Positions 17,584 through 28,200 of a DNA stretch of 42,884 nt are shown here, piece after piece. The notes under the pieces are model-generated. The model made no database searches, was not told where the DNA came from, and saw only the letters and a list, made by a program, of their open reading frames with translations. Origin of the DNA: Bacteroidales bacterium. Its GTDB lineage: Bacteria; Bacteroidota; Bacteroidia; Bacteroidales; UBA932. Both the position numbers and the translations under genes were made by a program. The stretch lies in assembly GCA_028700975.1 (NCBI GenBank), contig JAQVRQ010000010.1, forward strand, positions 1-42,884. The letters are read 5' to 3'. The stretch's first letter is position 1. Every line of letters begins with the position of its first letter.

Positions 17584-18811
17584 TCTCATCAACTGCATCA
17601 AGTTTTTCCCAGGCGAAAAACTCTATCTCTTTTTTAACGGTTTTGCCACCCTCTATTAGCTCAATCTCTTTGGTAAAAGGATCTCTTCCCATATGACCAT
17701 AAGCAGCAGTCATCTCATAAATAGGATATTTAAGCTTTAAACGCTCAATTATTTTTGCTGGTCTTAGGTCAAATATTTCCTCAATTTTCACAGCAATTTC
17801 TCCATCGGTTAACCCGTTATTTGCAGTTCCATATGTGTTTACAAATACGCTTACAGGTCTGGCAACACCTATAGCGTAAGCAAGTTGAACCAGTACCTCT
17901 TTTGCTACTCCTGCAGCAACCAGATTTTTGGCAATATGTCTAGCAGCATATGCAGCAGACCTATCTACCTTACTCGGGTCTTTCCCTGAAAATGCGCCAC
18001 CACCGTGAGCTCCCTTTCCGCCATATGTATCTACAATGATTTTTCGTCCTGTCAGACCAGTATCTCCGTGAGGCCCTCCAATAACAAACTTGCCTGTTGG
18101 ATTGACGTGTAAGATGTAATCCCCTTTGAAAAGAGCTTGAGTAAATTCAGGAAGTCTCTTCACTAATCTGGGGATTAGAATATTTCTGACATCGTCACGG
18201 ATCTTTAATTGCATTGTTGTGTCATCGGCAAAATCGTCGTGCTGGGTAGATATAACAATTGTATGAATTCTTAAAGGATTGTTATTGTCATCGTACTCAA
18301 TTGTAAACTGAGATTTTGAATCCGGCCTCAAATAGGTCATCTCTTTACCCTCTCTTCTGATTTTAGCAAGTTCTAGCAGAGCTATATGAGATAATGTGAG
18401 TGGGAGTGGCATATACTCCTCCGTATCGGTACAGGCATATCCGAACATCATCCCCTGATCTCCGGCTCCTTGCTCTTCTGCTACCGCTACATCAACGCCT
18501 CGGTTTATATCTGCCGATTGTTCGTGTATTGCAGAGAGTATTCCGCAGGAATTACCATCAAACATATACTCGGCTTTTGTATAACCTATTTTATTAATTA
18601 CCCTTCTGGTTATTTGTTGGATATCTACATAGGCAGAGGATCTTACCTCTCCTCCTACAACTACAAGTCCCGTGCTTACGAATGTTTCGCAGGCAACCTT
18701 TGAGTTGCTATCCTGCCTGATGAATTCATCAAGAATTGCATCCGATATCTGATCCGCCACTTTGTCTGGATGCCCTTCAGATACCGATTCAGATGTAAAA
18801 AGATATGACAT
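17561..18811 (-). CDS. metK: S-adenosylmethionine synthetase
   Basis: A 416-residue enzyme that makes S-adenosylmethionine from methionine and ATP. The catalytic HPDK (His14), [11 protein letters not shown] (115-125) and the P-loop-like GGGAFSGKD (270-278) are intact. Length is normal for Bacteroidota. The coding region is preceded by a structured leader of about 150 bases with a SAM-riboswitch-like core, so feedback control by SAM is likely. The 3' end overlaps the convergent YhbP-like gene by 23 bases. Confidence 0.97.
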   Translation of the reverse strand: MSYLFTSESVSEGHPDKVADQISDAILDEFIRQDSNSKVACETFVSTGLVVVGGEVRSSAYVDIQQITRRVINKIGYTKAEYMFDGNSCGILSAIHEQSADINRGVDVAVAEEQGAGDQGMMFGYACTDTEEYMPLPLTLSHIALLELAKIRREGKEMTYLRPDSKSQFTIEYDDNNNPLRIHTIVISTQHDDFADDTTMQLKIRDDVRNILIPRLVKRLPEFTQALFKGDYILHVNPTGKFVIGGPHGDTGLTGRKIIVDTYGGKGAHGGGAFSGKDPSKVDRSAAYAARHIAKNLVAAGVAKEVLVQLAYAIGVARPVSVFVNTYGTANNGLTDGEIAVKIEEIFDLRPAKIIERLKLKYPIYEMTAAYGHMGRDPFTKEIELIEGGKTVKKEIEFFAWEKLDAVDEIKRAFLL

Positions 18812-18960
18812 TTTCGTGAAAAATTAGTTAAACATATAGTTAAACACTTTCGGAGGGAAAGAGTTCTTGAATACACGAAATGGCAAATGGAAAAACGAAT
18901 GTTCAGAACATTTTAGCATTTTTTCGTGTGGTTGCAAGCAGTCAAATCTCTCCACCAGTA
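18811..18960 (-). promoter_or_regulatory. metK leader: SAM-II-like riboswitch core plus start-codon-sequestering repeat
   Basis: Read on the minus strand from 18960: a P1 stem GTGG/CCAC (3' arm 18931-18928), a loop with GATTTGAC (18948-18941) and TTGCA, then ATGCTAAAAT (18919-18910). These match the conserved GATTTAAC and GCTAAAA blocks of SAM-II RNAs. A 15-base palindrome follows (18912-18898). The octamer CACGAAAA occurs at 18928-18921 and again at 18818-18811, where its last A is the first base of the metK ATG. The complement TTTCGTG lies between them at 18880-18874. The central element can pair with only one copy at a time. The riboswitch class is recognised by eye, and the switching model is inference. 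Confidence 0.7.
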
Positions 18961-18968
18961 ATTTTGTG

Positions 18969-18976
18969 CAAAGATA
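18969..18976 (-). promoter_or_regulatory. metK -7 promoter box
   Basis: TATCTTTG followed by CA on the minus strand is identical to the str-operon -7 box. The base-19 upstream position reads TTT instead of TTG. Transcription would begin just ahead of the riboswitch core, which supports the leader assignment. Confidence 0.65.
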
Positions 18977-19030
18977 TATAAAATTTGTTAATAAAAAATG
19001 GTTACGATATTGTTAAATATTTCAAAATAA

Positions 19031-19063
19031 TTGTCATTTTTACTTATGATTTACCTAATTTTG
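19031..19063 (+). promoter_or_regulatory. Promoter of the TonB-dependent receptor
   Basis: TTG at 19031-19033 and TAATTTTG at 19056-19063 are separated by 22 bases, slightly longer than the 19 seen at the best promoters here. The ATG at 19097 follows after 33 bases. Confidence 0.6.
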
Positions 19064-19096
19064 CGACACAAAACCAAACAACTTTTATAAATACCT

Positions 19097-22000
19097 ATGA
19101 AACAAACACTTAAGAAATTTGCCATGGTGGCCGTGAGTTTGTTTGTTGCCTTTGCTGCTTTTGCACAGGTTACGACATCCTCTATGAGCGGAAGAATTAC
19201 CGAGGCCGACGGAAGAGCTGTAGTAGGAGCTACTGTAGTTGCCGTTCATACCCCTTCAGGCACTCAGTACTATTCAATTACTGACAATGCCGGTAACTAT
19301 CGCATACAGAATATGCGTGTTGGCGGTCCGTACGAAGCTGAGGTTACTTTCCTTGGTTTCGGTTCTGTAAAGAGTGGAAACATTGTTCTAAGACTTGGAG
19401 AAAACTATGTTCACGATGCAGTCCTCACTGAGGAGGCTGTTAGTTTGAGTGAAGTAGTTGTCTCTGCAGGGATTAACCCTATTCTTAACAGCGATAGAAC
19501 AGGTGCTTCTATGAACATTAGCACAAGAGAGATTAACACTCTCCCATCAATAAGCAGAAGTATTACAGACTTCACTAAGCTTACTCCTCAATCAAATGGA
19601 ACATCATTTGCAGGGCGTGATGGTCGTTTTAATACTGTAACTATTGACGGAGCTGCATTTAATAACAACTTTGGTCTCTCAAGCAACGCACTTCCTGGTG
19701 GTACAGCTCAGCCGGTGTCTCTGGATGCTATTGCTGAGGTATCTGTAAACATCGCTCCATATGATGTTCGTCAGTCTCAGTTTACCGGAGCTGCAATTAA
19801 CGCAGTTACAAAATCTGGTGATAACAACTGGAAGGCTTCTGTTTACACATATTTAAGGCCTAAATCATTCACCGGCGAGCTTGTTGGTGAGTCAGTTGTT
19901 AAAGGCGCTCGTGACAGAGAGTCTCAAATGTTCGGTTTTACAGTAGGAGGTCCAATTATTAAGAACAAACTATTCTTCTTTGTAAGTGGTGAGTATGAGA
20001 AAGAGTCTTCACCTAGTGGTGCTTGGGAGCCAAGTATCAATGGTGAGTCAAATCTAACTGAAAGAATCTCTCGTACAACAGTAGCAGACCTTGAGAGAGC
20101 TAAAAATCACCTTATGAACACTTACGGATATGATCCGGGTGAATATCAGAACTTCTCTGCTTTCCCTTCTCAGAACTATAAGATTCTTGCACGTGTTGAC
20201 TGGAATATTGCCAGAAACCACAAATTTGTAGCAAGATACAACAGATTGAGAAATACCTCAACTAACCTTACAAATGCAACTTCAGGTCCATCAGGCGTTC
20301 CAAGATCAAATTACGCACGTGTATCTGATAAATCCATTGCCTTCTCAAATGCCTTCTATGGTAATGAAAATGCTATTGATGCATTTGCTGCTGAATTGAA
20401 CAGTTCATTTGGTTCAAGGATTGCTAACAAACTCCTTGTATCTTATACTGCAACAACAGACCCAAGAAGAACATCAAATAGCGATCTTTTCCCATTCGTT
20501 GATATTTACAAGGATGGTGATCCATATATGTCATTTGGATACGAGCTATTTACATATAAGAATCAGGTGCTAAACAATACCTTCTCTGTTACAGACAACC
20601 TTTCAATTAACCTTGACAGACACACTTTAACAGCTGGTCTTTCTTATAGCAACATCTTCGTAAATAACTCATACATTCGTGAGGGAACAAGTTACTACAG
20701 ATATGCTTCATTAGACGACTTCATCAATAACTCTAAACCAACCGCATTTGGTGTTACTTACGGTTATGAAGGTCAGGACATTGAAGGAGTAAAGATGAGT
20801 TTTGGTATTGCTAGTGCATACATTCAGGATGAGTGGCAGATAGATCCTAAGTTTAAACTTACATATGGTATTCGTGCAGAACTTCCGCTTTATCACAACA
20901 AACTTGTTGACAACCCTGCAGTTGCAGCGCTTGACTTCAATGGTTATAAAATGAGACTCGGCGAATGGCCAAACAGCAAAGTTCAGATCAATCCAAGAGT
21001 TGGTTTTAACTGGGACGTAAAAGGAGACAGGAGCATTCAGCTTCGCGGAGGAACAGGTATCTTCTCAGGAGTGCTTCCATTTGTATGGTTTACAAACCAG
21101 CCTACTGCTTCCGGTACTGTTCAGAGTCCTGAGATTGGTCTTGTTGAAAACAGACTTCCTGCAGACTTTAGATTCAATCCGGATTTCAAAGCTCAGGTTG
21201 CAAAATACCCTTCACTTTTCCCTGCTACAATGAGTTCTACTCTTGCCAGAGGTGCTGCTCTTGCAGAGGTTAGTAAAGATTTCAAAATGCCTCAGATTTG
21301 GAGATCAAATCTTGCCGGAGATTTTGAACTTCCGGGCAATATGATCCTTACCGTTGAAGCTTTGTATTCAAAGGATATAAATGCAGTAGTTCAAAAGAAC
21401 AAGAATCTCCCTAATCCTCAAAATGTATTTATGGGAGTTGATAACCGTCCTCGTTGGACAAATCGTTTTGTAAATAGTGATGTATCCTCTGCAATGGTTC
21501 TTGAGAACTCAAGTAAAGGTTATCAGGCATTCTTTACCGCTCAACTTATAAAGAACTTTGAGTACGGATTCTCAGGTATGGTTGCTTACACCTATAACGT
21601 TTCTAAGGATGTAACATCAAACCCAGGCTCATCTGCATACTCTGCTTGGACAAGTAACTTAGATGCATTTGATCTTAACAACCCTGCACTTGGATACTCA
21701 AACTTCTCTGTTCCTCACAGAGTTGTAGGTTCCCTTTCATACAGAATTGAGTATGCAAGACACCTTGCAACCACCATCTCTGTATTCTACAATGGAGCGG
21801 CTTCAGGAAGATCATCAGTTGCTTATTCAAATGATATGAATGGTGACGGTGCTGTTTCAGACCTCATCTATATACCTAATCACAAAGACGAAATCACTTT
21901 CGTTGATGTAGTTGGAAAGATGACTGCGGCTCAGCAAGCAGACAAGTTTATGGAATATGTTAAGGGAGACAAATATCTTAGCAAGCATATGGGTGAGTAC

Positions 22001-22357
22001 GCCGGTAGATTTGGGGTTGTTAACCCTTGGAGAAATCGTTGGGATGTTAAAGTTCTACAGGATGTATTCGCTGATTTTGGAACAGATAGAAGATACACTC
22101 TTCAGGTTTCACTTGATATCGTTAACGCTGCTAACTTGCTTAGCAAGAACTGGGGCTTGTACAAGAAATCCGGTTTAGCTAACAACTACAATGTTATTAT
22201 GCCTTTAACATATAAGGGTGTTGACCATATGGGTCAGCCAACCTATACTCTTAATGCAAAGGATCTTGCAGACTTTGATGCTAAGAACCAGTTAATCAAT
22301 CAGGTGACAACAGGAAGTACTTGGGGAATGCAACTAGGTATTCGCCTTCTTTTCTAA
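19097..22357 (+). CDS. TonB-dependent outer-membrane receptor, Oar-like
   Basis: A 1086-residue outer-membrane protein. A signal peptide ends at AFAQ (residue 24), followed by a carboxypeptidase-regulatory-like domain (about 28-110, GRITEADGRAVVGATVV), a plug with EVVVSAG and a VTIDGAAFNNNFG region (about 120-250), and a large beta-barrel ending in an aromatic C-terminal residue (LGIRLLF). Overall it resembles Oar-type receptors rather than SusC, and no SusD partner follows. The imported compound is unknown. It is monocistronic, bounded by its own promoter and a strong terminator at 22381-22416, so it may be a well-expressed standalone outer-membrane protein. Confidence 0.9.
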   Translation: MKQTLKKFAMVAVSLFVAFAAFAQVTTSSMSGRITEADGRAVVGATVVAVHTPSGTQYYSITDNAGNYRIQNMRVGGPYEAEVTFLGFGSVKSGNIVLRLGENYVHDAVLTEEAVSLSEVVVSAGINPILNSDRTGASMNISTREINTLPSISRSITDFTKLTPQSNGTSFAGRDGRFNTVTIDGAAFNNNFGLSSNALPGGTAQPVSLDAIAEVSVNIAPYDVRQSQFTGAAINAVTKSGDNNWKASVYTYLRPKSFTGELVGESVVKGARDRESQMFGFTVGGPIIKNKLFFFVSGEYEKESSPSGAWEPSINGESNLTERISRTTVADLERAKNHLMNTYGYDPGEYQNFSAFPSQNYKILARVDWNIARNHKFVARYNRLRNTSTNLTNATSGPSGVPRSNYARVSDKSIAFSNAFYGNENAIDAFAAELNSSFGSRIANKLLVSYTATTDPRRTSNSDLFPFVDIYKDGDPYMSFGYELFTYKNQVLNNTFSVTDNLSINLDRHTLTAGLSYSNIFVNNSYIREGTSYYRYASLDDFINNSKPTAFGVTYGYEGQDIEGVKMSFGIASAYIQDEWQIDPKFKLTYGIRAELPLYHNKLVDNPAVAALDFNGYKMRLGEWPNSKVQINPRVGFNWDVKGDRSIQLRGGTGIFSGVLPFVWFTNQPTASGTVQSPEIGLVENRLPADFRFNPDFKAQVAKYPSLFPATMSSTLARGAALAEVSKDFKMPQIWRSNLAGDFELPGNMILTVEALYSKDINAVVQKNKNLPNPQNVFMGVDNRPRWTNRFVNSDVSSAMVLENSSKGYQAFFTAQLIKNFEYGFSGMVAYTYNVSKDVTSNPGSSAYSAWTSNLDAFDLNNPALGYSNFSVPHRVVGSLSYRIEYARHLATTISVFYNGAASGRSSVAYSNDMNGDGAVSDLIYIPNHKDEITFVDVVGKMTAAQQADKFMEYVKGDKYLSKHMGEYAGRFGVVNPWRNRWDVKVLQDVFADFGTDRRYTLQVSLDIVNAANLLSKNWGLYKKSGLANNYNVIMPLTYKGVDHMGQPTYTLNAKDLADFDAKNQLINQVTTGSTWGMQLGIRLLF

Positions 22358-22380
22358 ACTGACACCTTAAATACAAACTA

Positions 22381-22416
22381 TGAGGATGACTAAATTTGTA
22401 GTCATCCTCATTTTTT
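22381..22416 (+). terminator. Intrinsic terminator after the TonB receptor
   Basis: GAGGATGACTA pairs with TAGTCATCCTC around a short AT loop, followed by TTTTTT. The stem is perfect over 11 bp and lies 24 bases after the receptor stop codon. Confidence 0.88.
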
Positions 22417-22433
22417 ATTGCCCTTAATTTTAC

Positions 22434-22441
22434 TAACTTTG
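22434..22441 (+). promoter_or_regulatory. Probable -7 box for the yraN-pheS gene run
   Basis: TAACTTTG matches TAnnTTTG and lies 25 bases before the ATG at 22467. The TTG at 22418-22420 is only 13 bases upstream, so the -33 element is poor. Confidence 0.45.
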
Positions 22442-22466
22442 TTTAAGTATGTGAGAGAGATGGGAT

Positions 22467-22829
22467 ATGGTTACCAGGCAAGAGACAGGAAAACGAGGTG
22501 AGCGAGAGGCTGAGGAGTTCCTTAATAAAAGAGGACTAATAACTCTTGAGCGAAACTGGCGATGTGGCCATAAGGAGGTAGATCTTATAATGGATGGAGT
22601 AGGTGCCATCCATTTTGTAGAGGTGAGAGCCCTCTCTGCTCCATCATTATTGAAACCCTATGAAACTATCGGCTTCAATAAACAAATGAACCTAATAAGA
22701 GCAGCCTCATCTTATGTTGCTAAACATAGAGTAAAAAAGGAGGTTTCGTTTGATATTATATCTGTACAATTTTATGAAAGACATACAGTTATAGAATATT
22801 TTCAAAATGCATTTTCTCCAAGATGGTAA
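22467..22829 (+). CDS. yraN: YraN family (UPF0102) nuclease-like protein
   Basis: A 120-residue UPF0102 protein with the restriction-endonuclease-like core. TGKRGEREAEEFLNKRG is the conserved N-terminal helix, RNWRCGHKEVDLIM carries the E-x-D metal-binding pair, and IHFVEVRAL holds the E-x-K-like strand, but with Arg in place of the usual Lys (EVR rather than EVK). Members of this family are predicted nucleases of unclear role. It is the first gene of a tight plus-strand run that continues into manC after 18 bases. Confidence 0.85.
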   Translation: MVTRQETGKRGEREAEEFLNKRGLITLERNWRCGHKEVDLIMDGVGAIHFVEVRALSAPSLLKPYETIGFNKQMNLIRAASSYVAKHRVKKEVSFDIISVQFYERHTVIEYFQNAFSPRW

Positions 22830-22847
22830 GATAATATAGTCTAGACA

Positions 22848-23942
22848 ATGAACAAAAACAATTACTGTATAATAATGGCCGGAGGAATTGGAAGCAGATT
22901 CTGGCCGGTCAGCAGAAATTCAAAGCCAAAACAATTTTTGGACATACTGGGAGTTGGAAAATCTTTCTTGCAGCAGACGTTTGAGCGTTTTTCGCAAATA
23001 ATTGATAAGGACAATATTATTATTGTGACTTCATCTCACTACAAACAACTTGTGTTTGATCAACTACCAGACATTAATCCTGACAATGTTCTGCTTGAGC
23101 CATATAGACGTAATACAGCACCTTGTATTGCATATGCAACCTATAAGCTACTTGAAAAAAATCCGGCGGCTACTGTGGTGGTTGCTCCAAGTGACCACCT
23201 TATAATGAATGATAAGCTTTTTCTTGAGACAATAGAGAATGCATTGGAATATGCTAGTGGTCACAATGTGTTACTAACACTTGGTATTAATCCTACTCGC
23301 CCAGAGACTGCCTACGGCTACATTCAGGCAAATAAATCTGAGATGGTGGATATTGGAAACAGACCTGCCTACCCGGTTAAAACTTTTACAGAAAAGCCGA
23401 ATACTGAACTTGCAGATGTTTTTGTTAAATCTGGTGAATTTCTCTGGAATTCGGGTATTTTTATATGGAATTTGCAGACGATCAAGAGCGAAATGGAGCT
23501 TCATCAGAAGGGAATATCCTCTATGTTTGGTAAGGGCAAAGGGATATATTTTACTCCTGAAGAGCCGGCCTTCGTTAAAGCAGTATACGAGGATTGTACA
23601 AGTATCTCCATTGACTACGGTATAATGGAGAAGACCGAGAAGGCACTTGTCTATCCAGCCTCTTTTGGTTGGTCGGACTTAGGAACCTGGGATGCTCTCT
23701 ATTCCGAGGCAGAAAGGGATAATAATGACAATCACATTGTTGGTGAAGAGACAATGGTCTCTGACGTTAATGAGAGTATCGTTGTTTCACAAGAAAAGGA
23801 GAAACTCATAGTCGTAAAAGGGTTGCAAAACTTTATGGTTGTGAATACAGATGATGTTTTGTTGATTTGTCCAAGGGAAGAGGCAGCTTTTAAGAGTATC
23901 CTGTCAGACCTCCCTCTTAATGAGTTTATGAAATTTCAATAA
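22848..23942 (+). CDS. manC: Mannose-1-phosphate guanylyltransferase
   Basis: A 364-residue nucleotidyltransferase that makes GDP-mannose from mannose-1-phosphate and GTP, a precursor of surface polysaccharides and GDP-fucose. The signature GGIGSRFWPVSRNSKPKQFL opens the protein, and VVAPSDHLI, FTEKPN, WNSGIFIW and SFGWSDLGTW follow as expected. It lacks the C-terminal cupin isomerase domain of bifunctional ManC/AlgA enzymes and so is monofunctional. It lies 9 bases before the arginine deiminase gene. Confidence 0.94.
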   Translation: MNKNNYCIIMAGGIGSRFWPVSRNSKPKQFLDILGVGKSFLQQTFERFSQIIDKDNIIIVTSSHYKQLVFDQLPDINPDNVLLEPYRRNTAPCIAYATYKLLEKNPAATVVVAPSDHLIMNDKLFLETIENALEYASGHNVLLTLGINPTRPETAYGYIQANKSEMVDIGNRPAYPVKTFTEKPNTELADVFVKSGEFLWNSGIFIWNLQTIKSEMELHQKGISSMFGKGKGIYFTPEEPAFVKAVYEDCTSISIDYGIMEKTEKALVYPASFGWSDLGTWDALYSEAERDNNDNHIVGEETMVSDVNESIVVSQEKEKLIVVKGLQNFMVVNTDDVLLICPREEAAFKSILSDLPLNEFMKFQ

Positions 23943-23951
23943 ATTATATAT

Positions 23952-25229
23952 ATGGCTAGCGCACCGTTAACAATTGAGGTTCAGTCGGAAATTGGGAAGC
24001 TCGAGGCAGTTCTTCTCCATTCACCAGGGGCAGAAGTCGAGAATATGACTCCTAGAAATGCTCAGAGAGCACTGTACAGTGATATATTAAATCTTTCAAT
24101 AGCCCAGAAGGAGTATGAGCAGGTATCAGGAGTATTAAATAAGGTTTCAAAAACATATCAGATAAGGGATCTCCTGGTAAAAATTTTAGATAACCACGCT
24201 GAAAGAGAGTCATTGATTGGTAAAGTTTGTGTAACTGAAAATGTCACTGACTATTTTGAGTACTTAATGGATATGTCCTCAAAAAATCTTGCAGCTGTTC
24301 TTATTGAAGGACTTCCTGCAAGAATTAATACTTTAACAGCATATCTTAAGGATGATTACTATGCACTTCTTCCGCTCTATAATTTCTATTTTACAAGAGA
24401 TGCATCGGTCTCTATAGGTAACAGAGCTTTAATATGCAAGATGGCCAGTAAAGTAAGGATGAGGGAATCTCTAATAACTGAGGCAATATTTCGTAATCCA
24501 CATTTCTTTGACTGTTCTCTTCTTAATGCTCACGATTTTCAGCCTGGAAATGATGAAATATTTATGGAGGGTGGAGATATCCTCATAGCAAGGGAAGATA
24601 TTCTCATTATTGGTAACGGAATGAGAACAAGTAGTCTGGGAATTGATCAGTTGATCAATAAATTGTGCAGATCTACAAGTCAGGAGAAATGGCACGTAAT
24701 AGTACAGCAGCTGCCTGATTCACCGGAGTCTTTTATTCACCTGGATATGGTTTTTACACTCTTGGATGTAGATAAGGCAATGGTGTTTGAACCATTGATA
24801 TTGAATGATAATCAGTATCAAACGGTTCATATGATAATAGAGGGTGGGAGAGTGACCAAAATTAAAAGCGTTAACAATATATTATCTGTTCTAAAGAAAT
24901 TGGGTATGGAGCTTGAGCCGGTAATCTGTGGTGGAAATGCAGATGAATGGAATCAGGAGAGAGAGCAGTGGCATAGTGGCGCTAACTTCTTTGCTTTTGC
25001 CCCGGGAAAAATTATGTCTTATGCAAGAAATATCCATACTCTCAATGAGTTAAATAAAATGGATTTTGAAATAATTCCTGCGTGGGATGTTATAAACGGC
25101 AAAAAAGATCTTTCAAAAACTGGTCAGTGTGTTGTAACCATTGATGGTTCAGAACTTCCTAGAGGGGGAGGCGGAGCAAGATGTATGACAATGCCGTTAA
25201 GAAGAGAATCTGTTAAGTGGCCAAAATAA
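23952..25229 (+). CDS. arcA: Arginine deiminase
   Basis: A 425-residue guanidino-group enzyme that hydrolyses arginine to citrulline and ammonia. It begins SEIGKLEAVLLHSPGAEVENM, a clear ArcA start, and carries FTRDAS (Asp150), EGGD (Glu206), His263 in HLDMVFTLLD and the nucleophile Cys411 in RGGGGARCMTMPL. Ornithine carbamoyltransferase and carbamate kinase, the usual ADI-pathway partners, are not nearby; instead a CtlX-type citrulline hydrolase and rocD lie about 17 kb upstream. It is packed between manC (9 bases) and a tricorn-like protease (10 bases). Confidence 0.92.
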   Translation: MASAPLTIEVQSEIGKLEAVLLHSPGAEVENMTPRNAQRALYSDILNLSIAQKEYEQVSGVLNKVSKTYQIRDLLVKILDNHAERESLIGKVCVTENVTDYFEYLMDMSSKNLAAVLIEGLPARINTLTAYLKDDYYALLPLYNFYFTRDASVSIGNRALICKMASKVRMRESLITEAIFRNPHFFDCSLLNAHDFQPGNDEIFMEGGDILIAREDILIIGNGMRTSSLGIDQLINKLCRSTSQEKWHVIVQQLPDSPESFIHLDMVFTLLDVDKAMVFEPLILNDNQYQTVHMIIEGGRVTKIKSVNNILSVLKKLGMELEPVICGGNADEWNQEREQWHSGANFFAFAPGKIMSYARNIHTLNELNKMDFEIIPAWDVINGKKDLSKTGQCVVTIDGSELPRGGGGARCMTMPLRRESVKWPK

Positions 25230-25239
25230 ATCAAAAAAT

Positions 25240-28200
25240 ATGAAAAAATTCATTCTTCTGCTGTTATCTGCAATAGCAGGTATGGCTCTTAATGCGCAAA
25301 GTCTGCACTTTGCATCCAAACCTTCATTGTCCCCAGATGGTGCTGAACTATTCTTCTCCTGGTCAGGAGATATTTTTAGGGTACCTTCAAAGGGTGGCCT
25401 TGCTCTTAGAATGATATCAATGAAGGGTAATGAAACTTCTCCAATAGTTTCTCCGGATGGAAAACTCCTCGCCTTTGCATCTAACGAGACTGGAAACAAC
25501 AATGTTTACGTTGTTCCCTTATCTGGAGGAGCTGTTATTCAGCTAACTTTCCACGATGGTTCGGATATTCCGGTATCCTGGTCTCCGGATTCAAAGAGGA
25601 TCTATTTTGAATCAAATAGATACAATACGGTTAGTGTTTATTCCATACCTGTGATAGGAGGTACACCACAGAGATTATTTCAGAATTATTTTAACACTAT
25701 TTCTGCATTGGTTGAGAATCCTGTAACTGGGGATTTTTACTTTACAGAGTCTGCCGAGAGCTATAGATTTGCAACCAGGAGGGGATATAGAGGCGAACAT
25801 AATGCAAATATAATTTCCTGGAACCCCTCTAAAAAAGAGTACAAAGAGGTCACAAGCTGGATTGGAAAGGATCAATGGCCAATGGTTGACGCGCTGGGGA
25901 ATCTCTATTATGTATCTGACGAAAAAGGAGGCGAGGATAATATTGTTAGACAGGATGGAGAGAAGAGGACTTTCCTGACAAATTTTAAAGAGTCTGTACG
26001 CTATCCATCAATTAGCAGGGATGGTTCAAAAATTGTTTTTTTAAAGGGTTATGAAATAAATATTTTGGATATTAAAAGCGGAGATATTGCAAAACCATCT
26101 ATACATATTGCCGATTCTAAAAAGATCAATGACCAGAGTTTCAAAGTAGAGGTACCTGAAGATGCTGCAATTTCTCCTGATGGTAAAAAGCTCGCTTATG
26201 TTTATAGAGGGATGCTTTTTGTTAGTGATGCAAAGGGTAAATTTTCAAAGAAAATTGAAACGCCAGAGAATGAGAGGGTTTCAGAGGTGTTGTGGGCAAA
26301 GGATAGTAAGAATCTCTACTACACAAGAACAAACAACGGTTATTATAACATTTTTAAGAAGAGAGCAGATACTGTTAGTGCCGAAAAAATTCTATACAAA
26401 GCTGAAGAGGGAGCCAGGAGTATGACTATCTCACCTAAAGGAGATAAAATTGCATTTATTAGTGGCAAAAGGAGTATTATGATACTTGATACAGAGAAAG
26501 AGAAGAGTGAAAAAATTTCTGATCAAGAGTTTTGGGCATATCAGGGTTATAGTATTAACTTCTCTTCAGATCAGAATCACCTTGCTTTTACAGCAATGAA
26601 TATGTTTGAGGAGGATATTTTTATTTATTCTTTTGCAGATAAAAGTGTTGTAAATTTAACCAATTCAGCTGTTTCTGAAGGGAGTCCTCTATTTACACCA
26701 GATGGTAAATCTATGTATATGGTGGCAAATAGATTATCGGCGTCATATCCTAGAGGAGCAACTCCATCTTTGTATAAAGTAATGCTTGATAAAGTTCAAA
26801 AACCGCTTGAAATTGAGGAGTTTGATAAGCTATTCGGAAAGAGTGGTGCTATAAGAGACTCCTCTGTTGTAGTAGATCATAGATATTTGCAAAGAAGGTT
26901 CTCTCCGGTTGTTAGAGGTGGATACCAAACTTCACCATATATATTTACTTCTAAAGAGAAAAGCTGGCTTCTATTTGGATCAAATCACGAAGGCTCAAAT
27001 GCTCTATATGTACAGGAGCTAAAAAATTGGGATCAGAAACCTCCTAAAAAGGTTACAGGTATTGCATCCTCTGGAAAATATATATCAAATAATAAAGATC
27101 TTTTTATCCTAGGGAGAGGGGGCTTGTATAAAATTGACCCTTCAGCTGCATCTGCTACAAAGATTGAGGTAGATGCAAATTTCACAAAAAATATATCTTC
27201 TGAATTCAGACAGATGTTTTACGAAGTTTGGGCTACACTTGAAGAGAATTTCTACGATGAAAAATTTCACGGGGTAAACTGGAGTGCAAAACGTGACTAT
27301 TATGCCTCATTTCTTCCTTATGCAGGAACCAGAGATGATGTAAGAACTCTTATCAACGATATGCTTAATGAACTTAATTCGTCGCATATGGGATTCAGTA
27401 CATTTGGAAAAGATGAAGAGACACCTGTCAGGAATACATCAATTATTACAGGTATTATGTTTCAAGAGACTAATCCGTATATAGTTGAAAGGATTGTTCC
27501 TGGATCTCCTTCTGATTTTTCAGGTAATCCGGTTGAACCGGGAGACAGACTAGTTGCTGTGAATGGCATTAAAGTTTCAACTGAAGTTAACAGAGAGAAG
27601 TATATGGTGTCACCTACTCCTCAGAAAGAGGTAGTATTAAAGTTTGCGAAGAGTGGTTCTTCAAGTTCTGCTTTGAATGAGTATGATGTGAAATTGCACA
27701 CAACTAATAGCGCAATTTTAAGGAGTCTTATTTACACTGAATGGGAGGATTCAAACAGAGATTTTGTTGAACGAATGTCAAATGGTAAGCTTGCATATGT
27801 ACATATGAGGGATATGAGTGCCGGTTCTCTTGAGAATTTCCTGATAGATATGAATACATATGCTGTACATAAAGAGGGACTTATATTAGACTTGAGGTTT
27901 AATAACGGAGGAAATGTACACAATGAGGTAATAGAGTTTCTTTCTCAGAAAAAGCATTTCAACTGGAAATATAGAGAGGGAGCAGTTACAACACATCCAA
28001 ATGTAACTCCGGCAGATAAACCAATTGTTGTACTAATTAATGAGAGAAGTTTAAGTGACGCTGAGGTTACTTCAAATGGAATCCGAGAGCTCTCAATTGC
28101 TAAACTAATTGGAACAGAGACCTATCGGTGGATTATTTTTACATCAGGAGTTAGATTGGTAGATGGTTCATCTGTGAGACTACCGGCTTGGGGATGCTAT

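Noticed and set aside
12001-19105. Shared AAATACCTAT just before sodB (12007-12016) and the TonB receptor start (19090-19099)
   Set aside because: Only ten AT-rich bases, at different distances from the two start codons (in the receptor it runs into the ATG), and absent at other genes; most likely chance.
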